DNA from: Ruania zhangjianzhongii
GTDB taxonomy: Bacteria; Actinomycetota; Actinomycetes; Actinomycetales; Beutenbergiaceae
Direction: 5' to 3'
Assembly (NCBI RefSeq): GCF_008000995.1
Contig: NZ_CP042828.1
Span: forward strand, 1,612,001-1,676,000
DNA: 64,000 nt
Shown here: positions 48,575 to 56,737 of the stretch, piece after piece
How positions within the stretch are numbered: the first letter of the stretch is position 1
Layout: each line of letters begins with the position of its first letter
The notes under the pieces: generated by a model
Databases searched by the model: none
Seen by the model: the letters and a program-made list of their open reading frames with translations, nothing else
Told to the model about the DNA's origin: nothing
Position numbers and translations under genes: made by a program

Positions 48575-49495
48575 ATGTCCATCATGCCGTCGCATCCTCC
48601 GCGCACCTTCGGTTCCGTCAGTGTGGCTATGGTCACGCCGATGAAGCCCGGCGGGAAGCTCGACATCCCCGCAGCCCAGCGGCTCGCGCGGCACCTGGTG
48701 GACTCCGGTGCCGACTCCCTGGTGCTCTCCGGCACCACCGGCGAGTCGCCGACCACGCACCAGCCGGAGAAGGACGAGCTGGTCACCGCCGTGGTGGAGG
48801 CGGTGGGCGAGGAGGCGATGATCATCGCCGGCGCCGGCTCCAACGACACCGCGCACGCCACCCGGATCGCCACTGCGGCCGAACGCACCGGCGCCCACGG
48901 AATCCTGGTGCTCACCCCGTACTACAACCGCCCGTCCCAGGAGGGCGTCTACCGGCACATCCGTACTGTGGTCGAGGCCACCAGCCTGCCCGCGATGATC
49001 TACGACATCCCGGGCCGGACCGGAGTAGCGGTCGGGGACGAGATTCTCGACCGGTTCGCCGAGCACCCGCAGATCCATGCGGTCAAGGACGCGACCGGAA
49101 ACGTCGCCCAAGGCTTCGACCGGATGCGCCGCACCGGGCTGGAGTTCTACTCCGGGGACGACAACCTCAATCTGGCCTGGCTGGTGCACGGTGCCTCGGG
49201 TGTGGTCTCCGTGGTCGGTCACGTGGAGGTGGCCCGGTACGCTCAGATGGTCGCCGCCGTGGATGCCGGCGATCTGTTCGGTGCACGCGACCTCTCCGCC
49301 CAGCTCGCCCCCGTGGTGGAGGCACTCATGGGCACCGGGCAGGGCGCGGTGATGGCCAAGGCCGCGCTGCAGCTGCAGGGCCACCTGGAGCACCGCAGCG
49401 TCCGCTCGCCGTTGGTCGAGGCCAACGACGCCGAGCTGGCCGACCTGCGCACCGCCCTGATCTTGCACGGACTACTGAAGGACACCGATCGATGA
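48575..49495 (+). CDS. dapA: 4-hydroxy-tetrahydrodipicolinate synthase
   Basis: A 306-residue TIM-barrel aldolase. Signatures are GTTGESPTTHQPEKDELV, LVLTPYYNRPSQEGVYRH (active-site Tyr) and the Schiff-base lysine in IHAVKDATGNVA. TAACGT (48562-48567) lies 7 nt before ATG 48575, which decides the start over an upstream in-frame codon. It overlaps rnj by 4 bp (ATGA), a conserved pair in actinobacteria. Confidence 0.96.
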   Translation: MSIMPSHPPRTFGSVSVAMVTPMKPGGKLDIPAAQRLARHLVDSGADSLVLSGTTGESPTTHQPEKDELVTAVVEAVGEEAMIIAGAGSNDTAHATRIATAAERTGAHGILVLTPYYNRPSQEGVYRHIRTVVEATSLPAMIYDIPGRTGVAVGDEILDRFAEHPQIHAVKDATGNVAQGFDRMRRTGLEFYSGDDNLNLAWLVHGASGVVSVVGHVEVARYAQMVAAVDAGDLFGARDLSAQLAPVVEALMGTGQGAVMAKAALQLQGHLEHRSVRSPLVEANDAELADLRTALILHGLLKDTDR

Positions 49496-51177
49496 GTCAC
49501 CCGCACCCCGAGCTCGACCTGCCCGCACCGCTGGCCCCTGGCGCACTGCGGATCGTTCCGCTCGGCGGGCTCGGCGAAGTCGGCCGGAACATGGCGGTCC
49601 TGGAGTTCGGCGGCAAGCTGCTGATCATCGACTGCGGCGTGCTGTTCCCTGAGGACAGCCAGCCCGGCGTGGACCTGATCCTGCCCGACTTCAGCTACAT
49701 CGAGGACCGGATGGACCAGGTGGAGGCGATCGTGCTCACCCACGGGCACGAGGACCACATCGGCGCCGTGCCGTATCTGCTCCGGCTCCGCCGGGACGTG
49801 CCGATCGTCGGCTCGAAGCTGTCCCTGGCGTTCCTGGCCGCCAAGCTGAAGGAGCACCGGATCACTCCCGAACTGCGCGAAGTGGCCGAGGAGCAGCGGC
49901 TCAGCATGGGCCCCTTCGATCTGGAGTTCGTGGCGGTGAACCACTCCATCCCGGACGCGCTCGCCGTGATGGTGCGCACTCCGGCCGGTTCGGTGCTGCA
50001 CACCGGTGACTTCAAGATGGACCAGCTGCCCCTGGACTCGCGGATCACCGATCTGCGCGCCTTCGCCCGGCTGGGCGAGGAGGGCGTGGATCTGTTCATG
50101 ACCGACTCCACGAACGCCGAGGTACCCGGGTTCACCACCTCGGAGCGGGACATCGGCCCGGTGCTGGACTCGGTGTTCGGCCAGGCTGACGGCCGGATCG
50201 TGGTGGCTTCGTTCTCCTCGCACGTGCACCGGGTGCAGCAGGTGCTCGACGCCGCGCACGCCCACGGACGCCGGGTGGCGCTGGTGGGCCGCTCCATGGT
50301 GCGGAACATGACCATCGCCAGCGAGCTGGGCTACCTGAACGTGCCTGATGGCGTGCTGATCGACATCAAGAAGATCGGCGACGTGCCCGAGGACCGGATG
50401 GTGCTGATGTGCACCGGGTCCCAGGGTGAGCCGATGGCGGCGCTGTCCCGGATCGCCAACCGGGACCACCGGGTGAGCGTGGGCCCGGGGGACACGGTGA
50501 TCCTGGCCTCGTCGCTGATTCCCGGGAACGAGAACGCCGTCTTCCGGATCATCAACGGGCTGATCCGCCTGGGTGCGAAGGTGGTGCACCAGGCCAATGC
50601 CCGGGTGCACGTCTCCGGGCACGCCTCCGCCGGTGAGCTGCTGTACGTGTACAACATCGTCCGTCCCCGCAATGTGATGCCGGTGCACGGCGAGATCCGG
50701 CACCTGGTGGCGAATGGCGCCCTGGCGGTCAAGACCGGCGTGTCGCCGGAGCGGGTGGTGCTCGCCGAGGACGGCGTGGTGGTGGATCTGGTCGACGGCC
50801 GGGCCCGGATCGCCGGTGCCGTGCCCTGCGGGTACGTCTACGTGGACGGGTCCTCCGTGGGCGGAGTGACCGATGCCGAGCTGAAGGACCGGAGAATCCT
50901 CGGCGAGGAGGGCTTCATCACCATCTTTGCGGTGGTGGACTCCTCCAGCGGCCAGGTGGTCGCCGGACCTCACCTGCAGGCCAGGGGAGTGGCCGAGGGT
51001 GAGGACCGGCTGGCGATGATCGTCCCGGAGATCACCAAGGCGCTCACCGAGGCCGCCGCCGGTGGGAACGCCGACGTGCACCAGCTGCAGCAGGTGATCC
51101 GCCGGGTGGTCGGCCGGTTCGCCTCCAGCAAGCTGCGCCGCCGCCCGATGATCATCCCAGTGGTGGTGGAGTCCTGA
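49492..51177 (+). CDS. rnj: Ribonuclease J
   Basis: A 561-residue metallo-beta-lactamase/beta-CASP ribonuclease with 5'-3' exo- and endonuclease activity. The metal motif is LTHGHEDHIGAVPYLL (about residue 82), with further ligands in VNHSIPDALA, VLHTGDFKMDQ and STNAEVPG. The beta-CASP part has FSSHVHRVQQVLDAA and HVSGHASAGEL. Its 3' end overlaps the convergent TetR gene by 26 bp. Confidence 0.96.
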   Translation: MSHPHPELDLPAPLAPGALRIVPLGGLGEVGRNMAVLEFGGKLLIIDCGVLFPEDSQPGVDLILPDFSYIEDRMDQVEAIVLTHGHEDHIGAVPYLLRLRRDVPIVGSKLSLAFLAAKLKEHRITPELREVAEEQRLSMGPFDLEFVAVNHSIPDALAVMVRTPAGSVLHTGDFKMDQLPLDSRITDLRAFARLGEEGVDLFMTDSTNAEVPGFTTSERDIGPVLDSVFGQADGRIVVASFSSHVHRVQQVLDAAHAHGRRVALVGRSMVRNMTIASELGYLNVPDGVLIDIKKIGDVPEDRMVLMCTGSQGEPMAALSRIANRDHRVSVGPGDTVILASSLIPGNENAVFRIINGLIRLGAKVVHQANARVHVSGHASAGELLYVYNIVRPRNVMPVHGEIRHLVANGALAVKTGVSPERVVLAEDGVVVDLVDGRARIAGAVPCGYVYVDGSSVGGVTDAELKDRRILGEEGFITIFAVVDSSSGQVVAGPHLQARGVAEGEDRLAMIVPEITKALTEAAAGGNADVHQLQQVIRRVVGRFASSKLRRRPMIIPVVVES

Positions 51178-51721
51178 GCATCCGCCGGTAGCGGGCCGCG
51201 CGTTCGGCCTCCGAGCCCGGCAGCAGGCCGCCCAGCTCCAGGCTGACCAGTCCGTGCACCAGGCCCCAGGCGCGTACGGCCTGGTCCTCCACCTGTTCCT
51301 CGGGTGCTGTCGGCATCAGGCGTGCGACGGCGGAGCGCAGGATGGCAAACGTCGGTTCCGTCAGGCTGGCCGCACCTGTGCGCAGGCCCGATGCGGAGAA
51401 CATCACCCGGTAGAAGTGCGGGTTGGCCAGGGCACTGGCCCGGTAGGCCATGCCGAGCGCGGTCAGGTCGGTGCCAGCATCGCCGGTGCGGCCGACCGCG
51501 TCCAGGTGCGCCGCGAACCGGGCCAGCCCCTCCGCCACGACGGCGTCCACCACCTGGGCACGTCCGCCGAACAGGGTGTAGATCGCGGCAGTGGTGGTAT
51601 CGGCGCGGGCGGCGAGGGTGCGTACCGAGAGGGCGTCGGCACCGTCGGTGGAGATCAGCTCGGAGGCGAGGTTCAGCAGGCGCCGGTGGAGGGCGTCGTC
51701 GTACTGGCGAGGTCGGGCCAT
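51152..51721 (-). CDS. TetR/AcrR-family regulator
   Basis: A 189-residue regulator. The HTH is at about 25-50 (LSVRTLAARADTTTAAIYTLF), followed by the WHG-like C-terminal ligand domain (ANPHFYRVMFSASG). On the minus strand TAGACT (plus 51728-51733) lies 6 nt before the ATG at 51721. It diverges from the membrane-protein gene at 51833, whose promoter region has an inverted repeat that this protein may bind. Confidence 0.9.
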   Translation of the reverse strand: MARPRQYDDALHRRLLNLASELISTDGADALSVRTLAARADTTTAAIYTLFGGRAQVVDAVVAEGLARFAAHLDAVGRTGDAGTDLTALGMAYRASALANPHFYRVMFSASGLRTGAASLTEPTFAILRSAVARLMPTAPEEQVEDQAVRAWGLVHGLVSLELGGLLPGSEAERAARYRRMLRTPPPLG

Positions 51722-51738
51722 ACCCGGAGTCTAAAGCC

Positions 51739-51778
51739 TTGACAGCAGTTTCCACACACTGTTTGCTAACAGCGTTAG
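51739..51778 (+). promoter_or_regulatory. Promoter with TetR-type operator for the 51833 gene
   Basis: TTGACA (51739-51744), 17-bp spacer, TTTGCT (51762-51767) as a weak -10. The inverted repeat ctaac-agc-gttag (51766-51778) overlaps the -10, as expected for repression by the divergent TetR protein. Confidence 0.6.
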
Positions 51779-51832
51779 TATTGGTGAGCACGTTTCCGGG
51801 GCACAGCCTTCGGAGCAGGTGAGGAGAAGGTC

Positions 51833-52243
51833 ATGATCGAGTTGTCCCAGTCCGCCCACATGACGGCAGGCATCGTGCTCCTCGCCGCTGTGACCGTGAC
51901 GTCTGGGGGAGCCTTCCTGGCCAAGGTCGCCACCGGCGGCGTCCCTGCCACGGATTTCCAGCGGTCCTTCTACCGGGCGGGGCACGGCCATGCGGGCATC
52001 CTGATCATTTTCGGTCTGGTCTGCCTGCTGCTCGCCGAGGCGACGGCGTTGACCGGGTTTGCGCGCTGGCTCGCCGCCACCGGGGTACTCGTCTCGGCGA
52101 TCGTGCTCCCCGCCGGTTTCTTTTTGTCCGCGATCGGCAAGGGTCGTACCCGGCCGAACCGCGCGATCGTGCTGGTTTGGGCCGGTGGTGCGGTGCTGGT
52201 GGCCGGGCTGGTCACACTTGCGGTCGGGCTGCTCCTGGGCTGA
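51833..52243 (+). CDS. Small integral membrane protein, TetR-linked
   Basis: 136 residues, four predicted membrane helices (about 10-28, 47-68, 72-95 and 110-134), with a polar loop ATGGVPATDFQRSFYRAGHG between the first two. I do not recognise the family. The divergent TetR gene and operator suggest a regulated efflux or stress role, which is inference. GGAGAAGG lies before ATG 51833. Confidence 0.8.
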   Translation: MIELSQSAHMTAGIVLLAAVTVTSGGAFLAKVATGGVPATDFQRSFYRAGHGHAGILIIFGLVCLLLAEATALTGFARWLAATGVLVSAIVLPAGFFLSAIGKGRTRPNRAIVLVWAGGAVLVAGLVTLAVGLLLG

Positions 52244-52257
52244 TCGGGGCGCGCAGG

Positions 52258-52440
52258 TCACAGGTGGGTGACGGGCCAGCCCATACCGCGGCGGTCCCCG
52301 GGGTGCTGTGCCATGGCTGGTGCGAACTGATCGACGACCTGACACTCGACCAGCTGGTTGCCGACCGTGAGCGGTCCGAAGCGGTGTGCGCGACCTCCAT
52401 CGACGCCGAGAACTCCGTCGATCAGCAGTAGATTCCGCAT
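52258..52440 (-). CDS. Possible small ORF (doubtful)
   Basis: In the 306-bp gap 52244-52549 an open frame of 60 residues runs on the minus strand (MRNLLLIDGVLGVDGGRAHR at the N-terminus). Third positions are mostly G/C, but there is no clear ribosome binding site and I recognise no family. It may be a degraded gene or chance. The ftsK ribosome binding site (gaggaggg, 52532-52539) lies at the end of the gap. Confidence 0.2.
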   Translation of the reverse strand: MRNLLLIDGVLGVDGGRAHRFGPLTVGNQLVECQVVDQFAPAMAQHPGDRRGMGWPVTHL

Positions 52441-52549
52441 GATCTCGGTCCAGAGGCGTGTTCCTGCGCGCCTCGGAGCCCGCTGTCTGGTTGAGTAGCG
52501 ACGAACAGGCTTGTCTCGGCACGCCTGAGCGAGGAGGGACAAGAACATC

Positions 52550-55198
52550 ATGGCGACCCGTACGACTTCCCCCGGACGGTCCGCCGCACCAGGACGAAAG
52601 AAGAACGCGCCGGCGAAGTCCAGCGCGGCCCGGGCGAAGAATTCCAAGCCCGCCGGCCGCAGCCAGCAGACCCGCCCGGCGCTGCCGATCCGGATCCTGC
52701 GCGGCCTGTGGATGGGTGTGGCGCACGTGATCGGTGGCACAGCGCGTTCGATCGGCTCCGGTGCCCGTGGCCTGGACCCCGCGCACCGGCGCGACGGCCT
52801 GGCGTTCCTGTTGCTTGCGCTCGCGGTGATCGTGGCGGTGCGGGAGTGGTTCGGGCTGTCCGGATCGGCCGGTGACATCGTGCATGCGGCGGCCGCCGGT
52901 GGCGTGGGCGTGCTCGCTGTGGCGATCCCGCTGATCCTGCTGTTCCTGGCGGTCCGGCTGATGCGCCACCCGGAGCGCGGTGAGGTGAACGGCCGTATCT
53001 CGATCGGCCTGACCGCGATCGTGGTGGCCGTCTGCGGCCTCATCCAGGTGGCTTCCGGTCTGCCTTCCCCGCCGGACTGGGCAGCGGTGTTCGGCGCCGG
53101 CGGCCTGATCGGCTTCGTGGCCGCCAATCCGCTCTCGGCGGCACTGACCGAATGGGTCACCATCCCGCTGATGGTGCTGCTCGGCTTCTTCGGCATCCTG
53201 GTGGTCACCGCCACCCCGGTGGCGGCGATCCCGCGCCGCATTCGCCAGGGGATCGATTGGATCACCGGCAATGACGTCGGCGCCGGCGAGCCGGCGGATG
53301 AGGCGCCCGCCCGTTCCCGCGGCGCGCGAAAGGTCAGCAAGAGGGGCGACACCCAGGCGATCGAACCGGGCGACTTCCACGGTGACGAAGCGTTCGAGCA
53401 GGCGGCCGAGCTGGCCGCGGCGGAGGCCGCAGCGGGCGGCGCGTCCGTGGCTGACTTCGCCGAGACTGGCGACGGCGCACCGTTCGCGGGTGAGGAAGGG
53501 CCGGCTGCCGAGGTGGCCGGGGAGAACACCGAGGACCTGCAGGCGCCGCCCACACAGGCGTTGCCCAAGCGGGCCGAGCAGCTGGTGCTAGACCCCGGCA
53601 TGACCTACACCCTGCCCGAGGACGACGCCCTGATCGCGGGGCCGCCGCACAAGACCCGCTCCGCAGTGAACGACCGGGTGGTCGAAGCGCTGACCACTGT
53701 GCTCACCGACTTCGGCGTGAACGCCGAGGTCACCGGATTCACCCGTGGGCCTACAGTGACGCGGTACGAGGTGGAGCTCGGCGCCGGGGTCAAGGTGGAG
53801 CGCGTCACCGCGCTGAGCAAGAACATCGCCTACGCGGTGGCATCGGCGGATGTGCGCATCCTGTCTCCGATCCCGGGCAAGAAGGCGATCGGTATCGAGA
53901 TTCCGAACGCCGACCGGGAGACCGTGGCCCTCGGTGACGTGCTCCGGTCCGGACCGGCGCGTCGCAACGAGCACCCGATGGTGATCGGTGTGGGCAAGGA
54001 CGTCGAGGGTGGCTACGTGGTCGCCAACCTGGCGAAGATGCCGCACATCCTGGTGGCCGGTGCCACCGGGGCCGGTAAGTCCTCGTTCGTGAACTCGATG
54101 ATCACCTCGATCATGATGCGCGCCACCCCCGAGGAGGTGCGGATGGTGCTGGTCGACCCCAAGCGGGTGGAATTGACCATCTACGAAGGCATCCCGCACC
54201 TGATCACCCCGATCATCACCAACCCGAAGAAGGCCGCGGAGGCCCTGGACTGGGTGGTGCGGGAGATGGACAACCGCTACGACGACCTGGCCACCTACGG
54301 CTTCAAGCACATCGACGACTTCAACAAGGCGGCACGGGTCGGCAAGCTCACCCCGCCGCCGGGGAGCGAACGCAAGCTGGCGCCGTACCCCTACCTGCTG
54401 GTGATCGTCGACGAGCTGGCGGACCTGATGATGGTGGCCCCACGGGACGTGGAGGCCTCGATCCAACGGATCACCCAGCTCGCCCGCGCCGCGGGCATCC
54501 ACCTGGTGCTCGCCACCCAGCGGCCGAGTGTGGACGTGGTCACCGGTCTGATCAAGGCGAACGTGCCGTCCAGGCTGGCGTTCGCCACCAGTTCGTTGGC
54601 CGACTCCCGCGTGGTCCTGGACCAGCCGGGTGCGGAGAAGCTGATCGGTCAGGGTGACGCTCTGTTCCTGCCGATGGGTGCCTCCAAGCCGATGCGGGTG
54701 CAGGGTGCCTGGGTCGGGGAGTCCGAGATCCACACCGTCGTCGACCACGTGAAGGGCCAGCTGAAGCCGAACTATCGCGAGGACGTGATCGTCCCGGTGG
54801 CGAAGAAGCAGGTGGACGAGGACATCGGCGACGACCTCGACCTGCTGCTGCAGGCGGCGGAGCTGGTGATCACCAGCCAGTTCGGCTCCACCTCGATGCT
54901 GCAGCGCAAGCTCCGGGTCGGGTTCGCGAAGGCGGGCCGGCTGATGGACCTGCTGGAGTCCCGGGAGATCGTCGGCCCGTCCGAGGGCTCCAAGGCCCGC
55001 GACGTGATGATCCAGCCGGACGATCTGCCGGGCACGCTGGCGATGCTGCGCGGGGAGTCCCCGCCGGCTCCGGCCGGGGATGCCGGCGCCCCGGTGTACG
55101 ACGCTGCCGGGAACGACGCCGGCGCGGGCTACCCAGCCGACGACTATGCCGACGAGAGCGAGTCCGAGGACGCCTGGGAGCTCACCGACCACCGCTGA
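52550..55198 (+). CDS. ftsK: DNA translocase FtsK
   Basis: An 882-residue septal DNA pump. A basic N-terminus (about 1-45) precedes four membrane helices (about 80-235), an acidic linker (about 250-345) and the motor: the alpha/beta part [20 protein letters not shown], Walker [18 protein letters not shown], Walker [16 protein letters not shown] and [20 protein letters not shown]. The C-terminal gamma domain (about 770-840; [20 protein letters not shown]) reads KOPS sites. Its usual partner, XerC, lies at 16.1 kb. Confidence 0.96.
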   Translation: MATRTTSPGRSAAPGRKKNAPAKSSAARAKNSKPAGRSQQTRPALPIRILRGLWMGVAHVIGGTARSIGSGARGLDPAHRRDGLAFLLLALAVIVAVREWFGLSGSAGDIVHAAAAGGVGVLAVAIPLILLFLAVRLMRHPERGEVNGRISIGLTAIVVAVCGLIQVASGLPSPPDWAAVFGAGGLIGFVAANPLSAALTEWVTIPLMVLLGFFGILVVTATPVAAIPRRIRQGIDWITGNDVGAGEPADEAPARSRGARKVSKRGDTQAIEPGDFHGDEAFEQAAELAAAEAAAGGASVADFAETGDGAPFAGEEGPAAEVAGENTEDLQAPPTQALPKRAEQLVLDPGMTYTLPEDDALIAGPPHKTRSAVNDRVVEALTTVLTDFGVNAEVTGFTRGPTVTRYEVELGAGVKVERVTALSKNIAYAVASADVRILSPIPGKKAIGIEIPNADRETVALGDVLRSGPARRNEHPMVIGVGKDVEGGYVVANLAKMPHILVAGATGAGKSSFVNSMITSIMMRATPEEVRMVLVDPKRVELTIYEGIPHLITPIITNPKKAAEALDWVVREMDNRYDDLATYGFKHIDDFNKAARVGKLTPPPGSERKLAPYPYLLVIVDELADLMMVAPRDVEASIQRITQLARAAGIHLVLATQRPSVDVVTGLIKANVPSRLAFATSSLADSRVVLDQPGAEKLIGQGDALFLPMGASKPMRVQGAWVGESEIHTVVDHVKGQLKPNYREDVIVPVAKKQVDEDIGDDLDLLLQAAELVITSQFGSTSMLQRKLRVGFAKAGRLMDLLESREIVGPSEGSKARDVMIQPDDLPGTLAMLRGESPPAPAGDAGAPVYDAAGNDAGAGYPADDYADESESEDAWELTDHR

Positions 55199-55276
55199 GC
55201 GTCACGTCGGCTTCCGTCCGGAAGGACTCATCAAAGCGCGTGTCTTGGTCGGCTGGCGGTTCATCGCCCGGTTCCG

Positions 55277-55305
55277 CTGACAAGTGCGCTCCCGCCTGTT
55301 ACGTT
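55277..55305 (+). promoter_or_regulatory. Promoter of the bacteriocin-like cassette
   Basis: CTGACA (55277-55282), a 17-bp spacer and TACGTT (55300-55305). Expected start near 55312, then GGGGGAGG before ATG 55344. The gap 55199-55343 also has a weak hairpin, cttcc-gtcc-ggaag (55211-55224), perhaps the ftsK terminator. Confidence 0.6.
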
Positions 55306-55343
55306 CGACGCACGAAGTCCAGAACGTACCGGGGGAGGTACCG

Positions 55344-55478
55344 ATGTACTATCTACTGTTTGACTCCAGCTGTGCTGGTTGCTCTGAGTTGGCTGCCATG
55401 TGTCGAGATGCGAGCCACGGCGACATTGAAGCTCGGTCGCTGTATGATCCGCGGAATAGCAGTCTAATAGCAGTCTAA
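55344..55478 (+). CDS. DCC/thioredoxin-like fragment, cut off by an 11-bp duplication
   Basis: A 44-residue reading frame starting MYYLLFDSSCAGCSELAAMC. DSSCAGC resembles the DxxCxxC redox motif of DCC-type (DUF393) thiol oxidoreductases, but the domain is too short to be complete. GGGGGAGG stands before the ATG. The frame ends at TAA 55476-55478 within a tandem repeat, and the stop shares its last base with the ATG of the next gene (TAATG). Removing one 11-bp copy makes it continuous with that gene (…NSSL-MAVDQ…), whose first 50 or so residues read like the rest of the domain. It is therefore either a broken N-terminus or a coupled mini-gene. Confidence 0.6.
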   Translation: MYYLLFDSSCAGCSELAAMCRDASHGDIEARSLYDPRNSSLIAV

Positions 55479-55487
55479 TGGCAGTCG
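55455..55487 (+). repeat. 11-bp tandem duplication causing a frame break
   Basis: aatagcagtct at 55455-55465 and 55466-55476, then the variant aatggcagtcg at 55477-55487. The copy number decides whether the two ORFs of the cassette are one or two. Confidence 0.92.
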
Positions 55488-56458
55488 ATCAACTTCGTGC
55501 CGACGAGCCCATACTAGTTGACTCGACGAATGTGGGCCTGCCGCGATCCTATCGCGGATTGCCTATGTTGATGCGTCTTATTGGGATTGTTGGACCCGCG
55601 AACGGCTTCGCGATTTATCGACGAGCACGCGAACTATCAGATTCAACTTCGCCGATTCGTGATCTCTTGTCCCGACGTTCTCTCATCAAAGGTACAGCTG
55701 TCGCTGGAGCTGCTGGCCTCAACGTGGCGTTCGGCGCTTCCGCCGCCTTCGGAACTGTGGACGGCGAGTCGCGTCCTTCTGATGTGATGTCTGGCTTCAC
55801 GTCCGACGCCGCGGTGCAACGACTCATCGAGTTCGCGGCTCAGCTTGGGTTAGTAGCGGATGCAGCTGGGAGTCCGGTCGCCCCTATTCCGGAGGTGGAA
55901 CGCGAGGGTTCCCGCGCTTTCGCGGTCACCTTGCTCCTTCTGGACCAGGGTGGCAATGTGGGAGGCTTCATTTCTGGTGTCACGAGTGAAGGCGGCGTCC
56001 AGCGCTTACAAATGGGCCACAAGCACCACGAGACCTCGCGTTTGGACTTCTTCTCAGTCATCGATGGCGAAGTTGCGCAAGACAATGTCACCGTATGGAG
56101 CAGTTCTGATACCTCGAGGGTGGCTGAGACCCTTGAAGGTCAATTCATCATGGAGGTCGATGAAGCAGCGTTCGAGGAACTGCTCGACAGTGACACATTG
56201 ACACAACAAGGCGCTTTAGCCGCCTATGGGAACGGGCGCACGGTGGCCCCTGCGTGGACTATGAGTTGTAGCGATTGCCGCTACTGGGTCGGTGCGATTT
56301 GCTCGGTAGGGTGTTCACTCGGTGGTGCGTTGGTCGTTGCACTCCTCTGTGGACCAGCCGCGCCGGTATGCATCGCGATTGCGACAGCGGCCTACGCGAT
56401 CGCTTGCTACGGCACAGGTCCTATAAGTGTTGATGCACGATGCAAGGCGTACTGCTGA
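55478..56458 (+). CDS. Tat-signal protein with halocin C8-like cysteine-rich C-terminus (bacteriocin precursor candidate)
   Basis: 326 residues. Residues 1-55 resemble the second half of a thioredoxin-like domain. A twin-arginine signal follows, SRRSLIKGTAVAGAAGLNVA (RR at 66-67, hydrophobic to about 92). Residues about 93-255 are a soluble pro-region. The last 67 residues carry nine cysteines: CSDCRYWVGAICSVGCSLGG, then a hydrophobic stretch with three more, and CYGTGPISVDARCKAYC. The spacing C-x2-C-x7-C-x3-C with GCS..GG matches halocin C8 as I remember it. In halocin C8 the precursor is Tat-exported and the pro-part acts as immunity protein. Codon use is AT-richer than in neighbours (about half G+C in one line counted). 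No Shine-Dalgarno at ATG 55478; translation would depend on coupling. A non-toxic secreted protein cannot be excluded. Confidence 0.7.
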   Translation: MAVDQLRADEPILVDSTNVGLPRSYRGLPMLMRLIGIVGPANGFAIYRRARELSDSTSPIRDLLSRRSLIKGTAVAGAAGLNVAFGASAAFGTVDGESRPSDVMSGFTSDAAVQRLIEFAAQLGLVADAAGSPVAPIPEVEREGSRAFAVTLLLLDQGGNVGGFISGVTSEGGVQRLQMGHKHHETSRLDFFSVIDGEVAQDNVTVWSSSDTSRVAETLEGQFIMEVDEAAFEELLDSDTLTQQGALAAYGNGRTVAPAWTMSCSDCRYWVGAICSVGCSLGGALVVALLCGPAAPVCIAIATAAYAIACYGTGPISVDARCKAYC

Positions 56459-56461
56459 TCG

Positions 56462-56614
56462 ATGATTCTCACCGGATTTTGCTTCCTAGCCGTTGGTGGA
56501 GTGCTGGCGCTATTGTCGCGCAGCAGGAAGAGCCTGTATAAGTGGACAAGCGGCGCCCTGATCTTCGCTGGGGTTGGTCTAGTCGTGTTGATCATCGGAT
56601 TCTTGTTACGGTGA
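56462..56614 (+). CDS. 50-residue two-helix membrane peptide (immunity candidate)
   Basis: An ORF starting 3 bp after the bacteriocin-like gene. Helix one is ILTGFCFLAVGGVLALL (residues 2-18), the loop SRSRKSLYKWTS is basic, and helix two is GALIFAGVGLVVLIIGFLL (31-49). This is a hairpin with a positively charged cytoplasmic turn. Such small membrane proteins next to bacteriocin genes often give self-protection; here that is inferred from position and shape only. Codon use is as AT-rich as in the upstream gene. The gap 56615-56737 after it shows no gene. Confidence 0.65.
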   Translation: MILTGFCFLAVGGVLALLSRSRKSLYKWTSGALIFAGVGLVVLIIGFLLR

Positions 56615-56737
56615 GAAACATGAATGTTCGCCGGGAGCAGCGCAGTACGGCGGTGTAGGCGTGCCAGGACCATCTCGAGTGAGTTCGTACATCATGCGAC
56701 TCGGTGGCGCCCTGGGTCCAAGATCCACCGGCTGGGC

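Noticed and set aside
55478-56458. Lanthipeptide or lasso peptide precursor
   Set aside because: The precursor is long and carries a Tat signal; no lanthionine synthetase, asparagine-synthetase-like cyclase or B-protease gene lies nearby.
56407-56673. 88-residue ORF antisense to the small membrane gene
   Set aside because: No ribosome binding site and no domain; it covers the bacteriocin gene end and the two-helix ORF, which are better supported.
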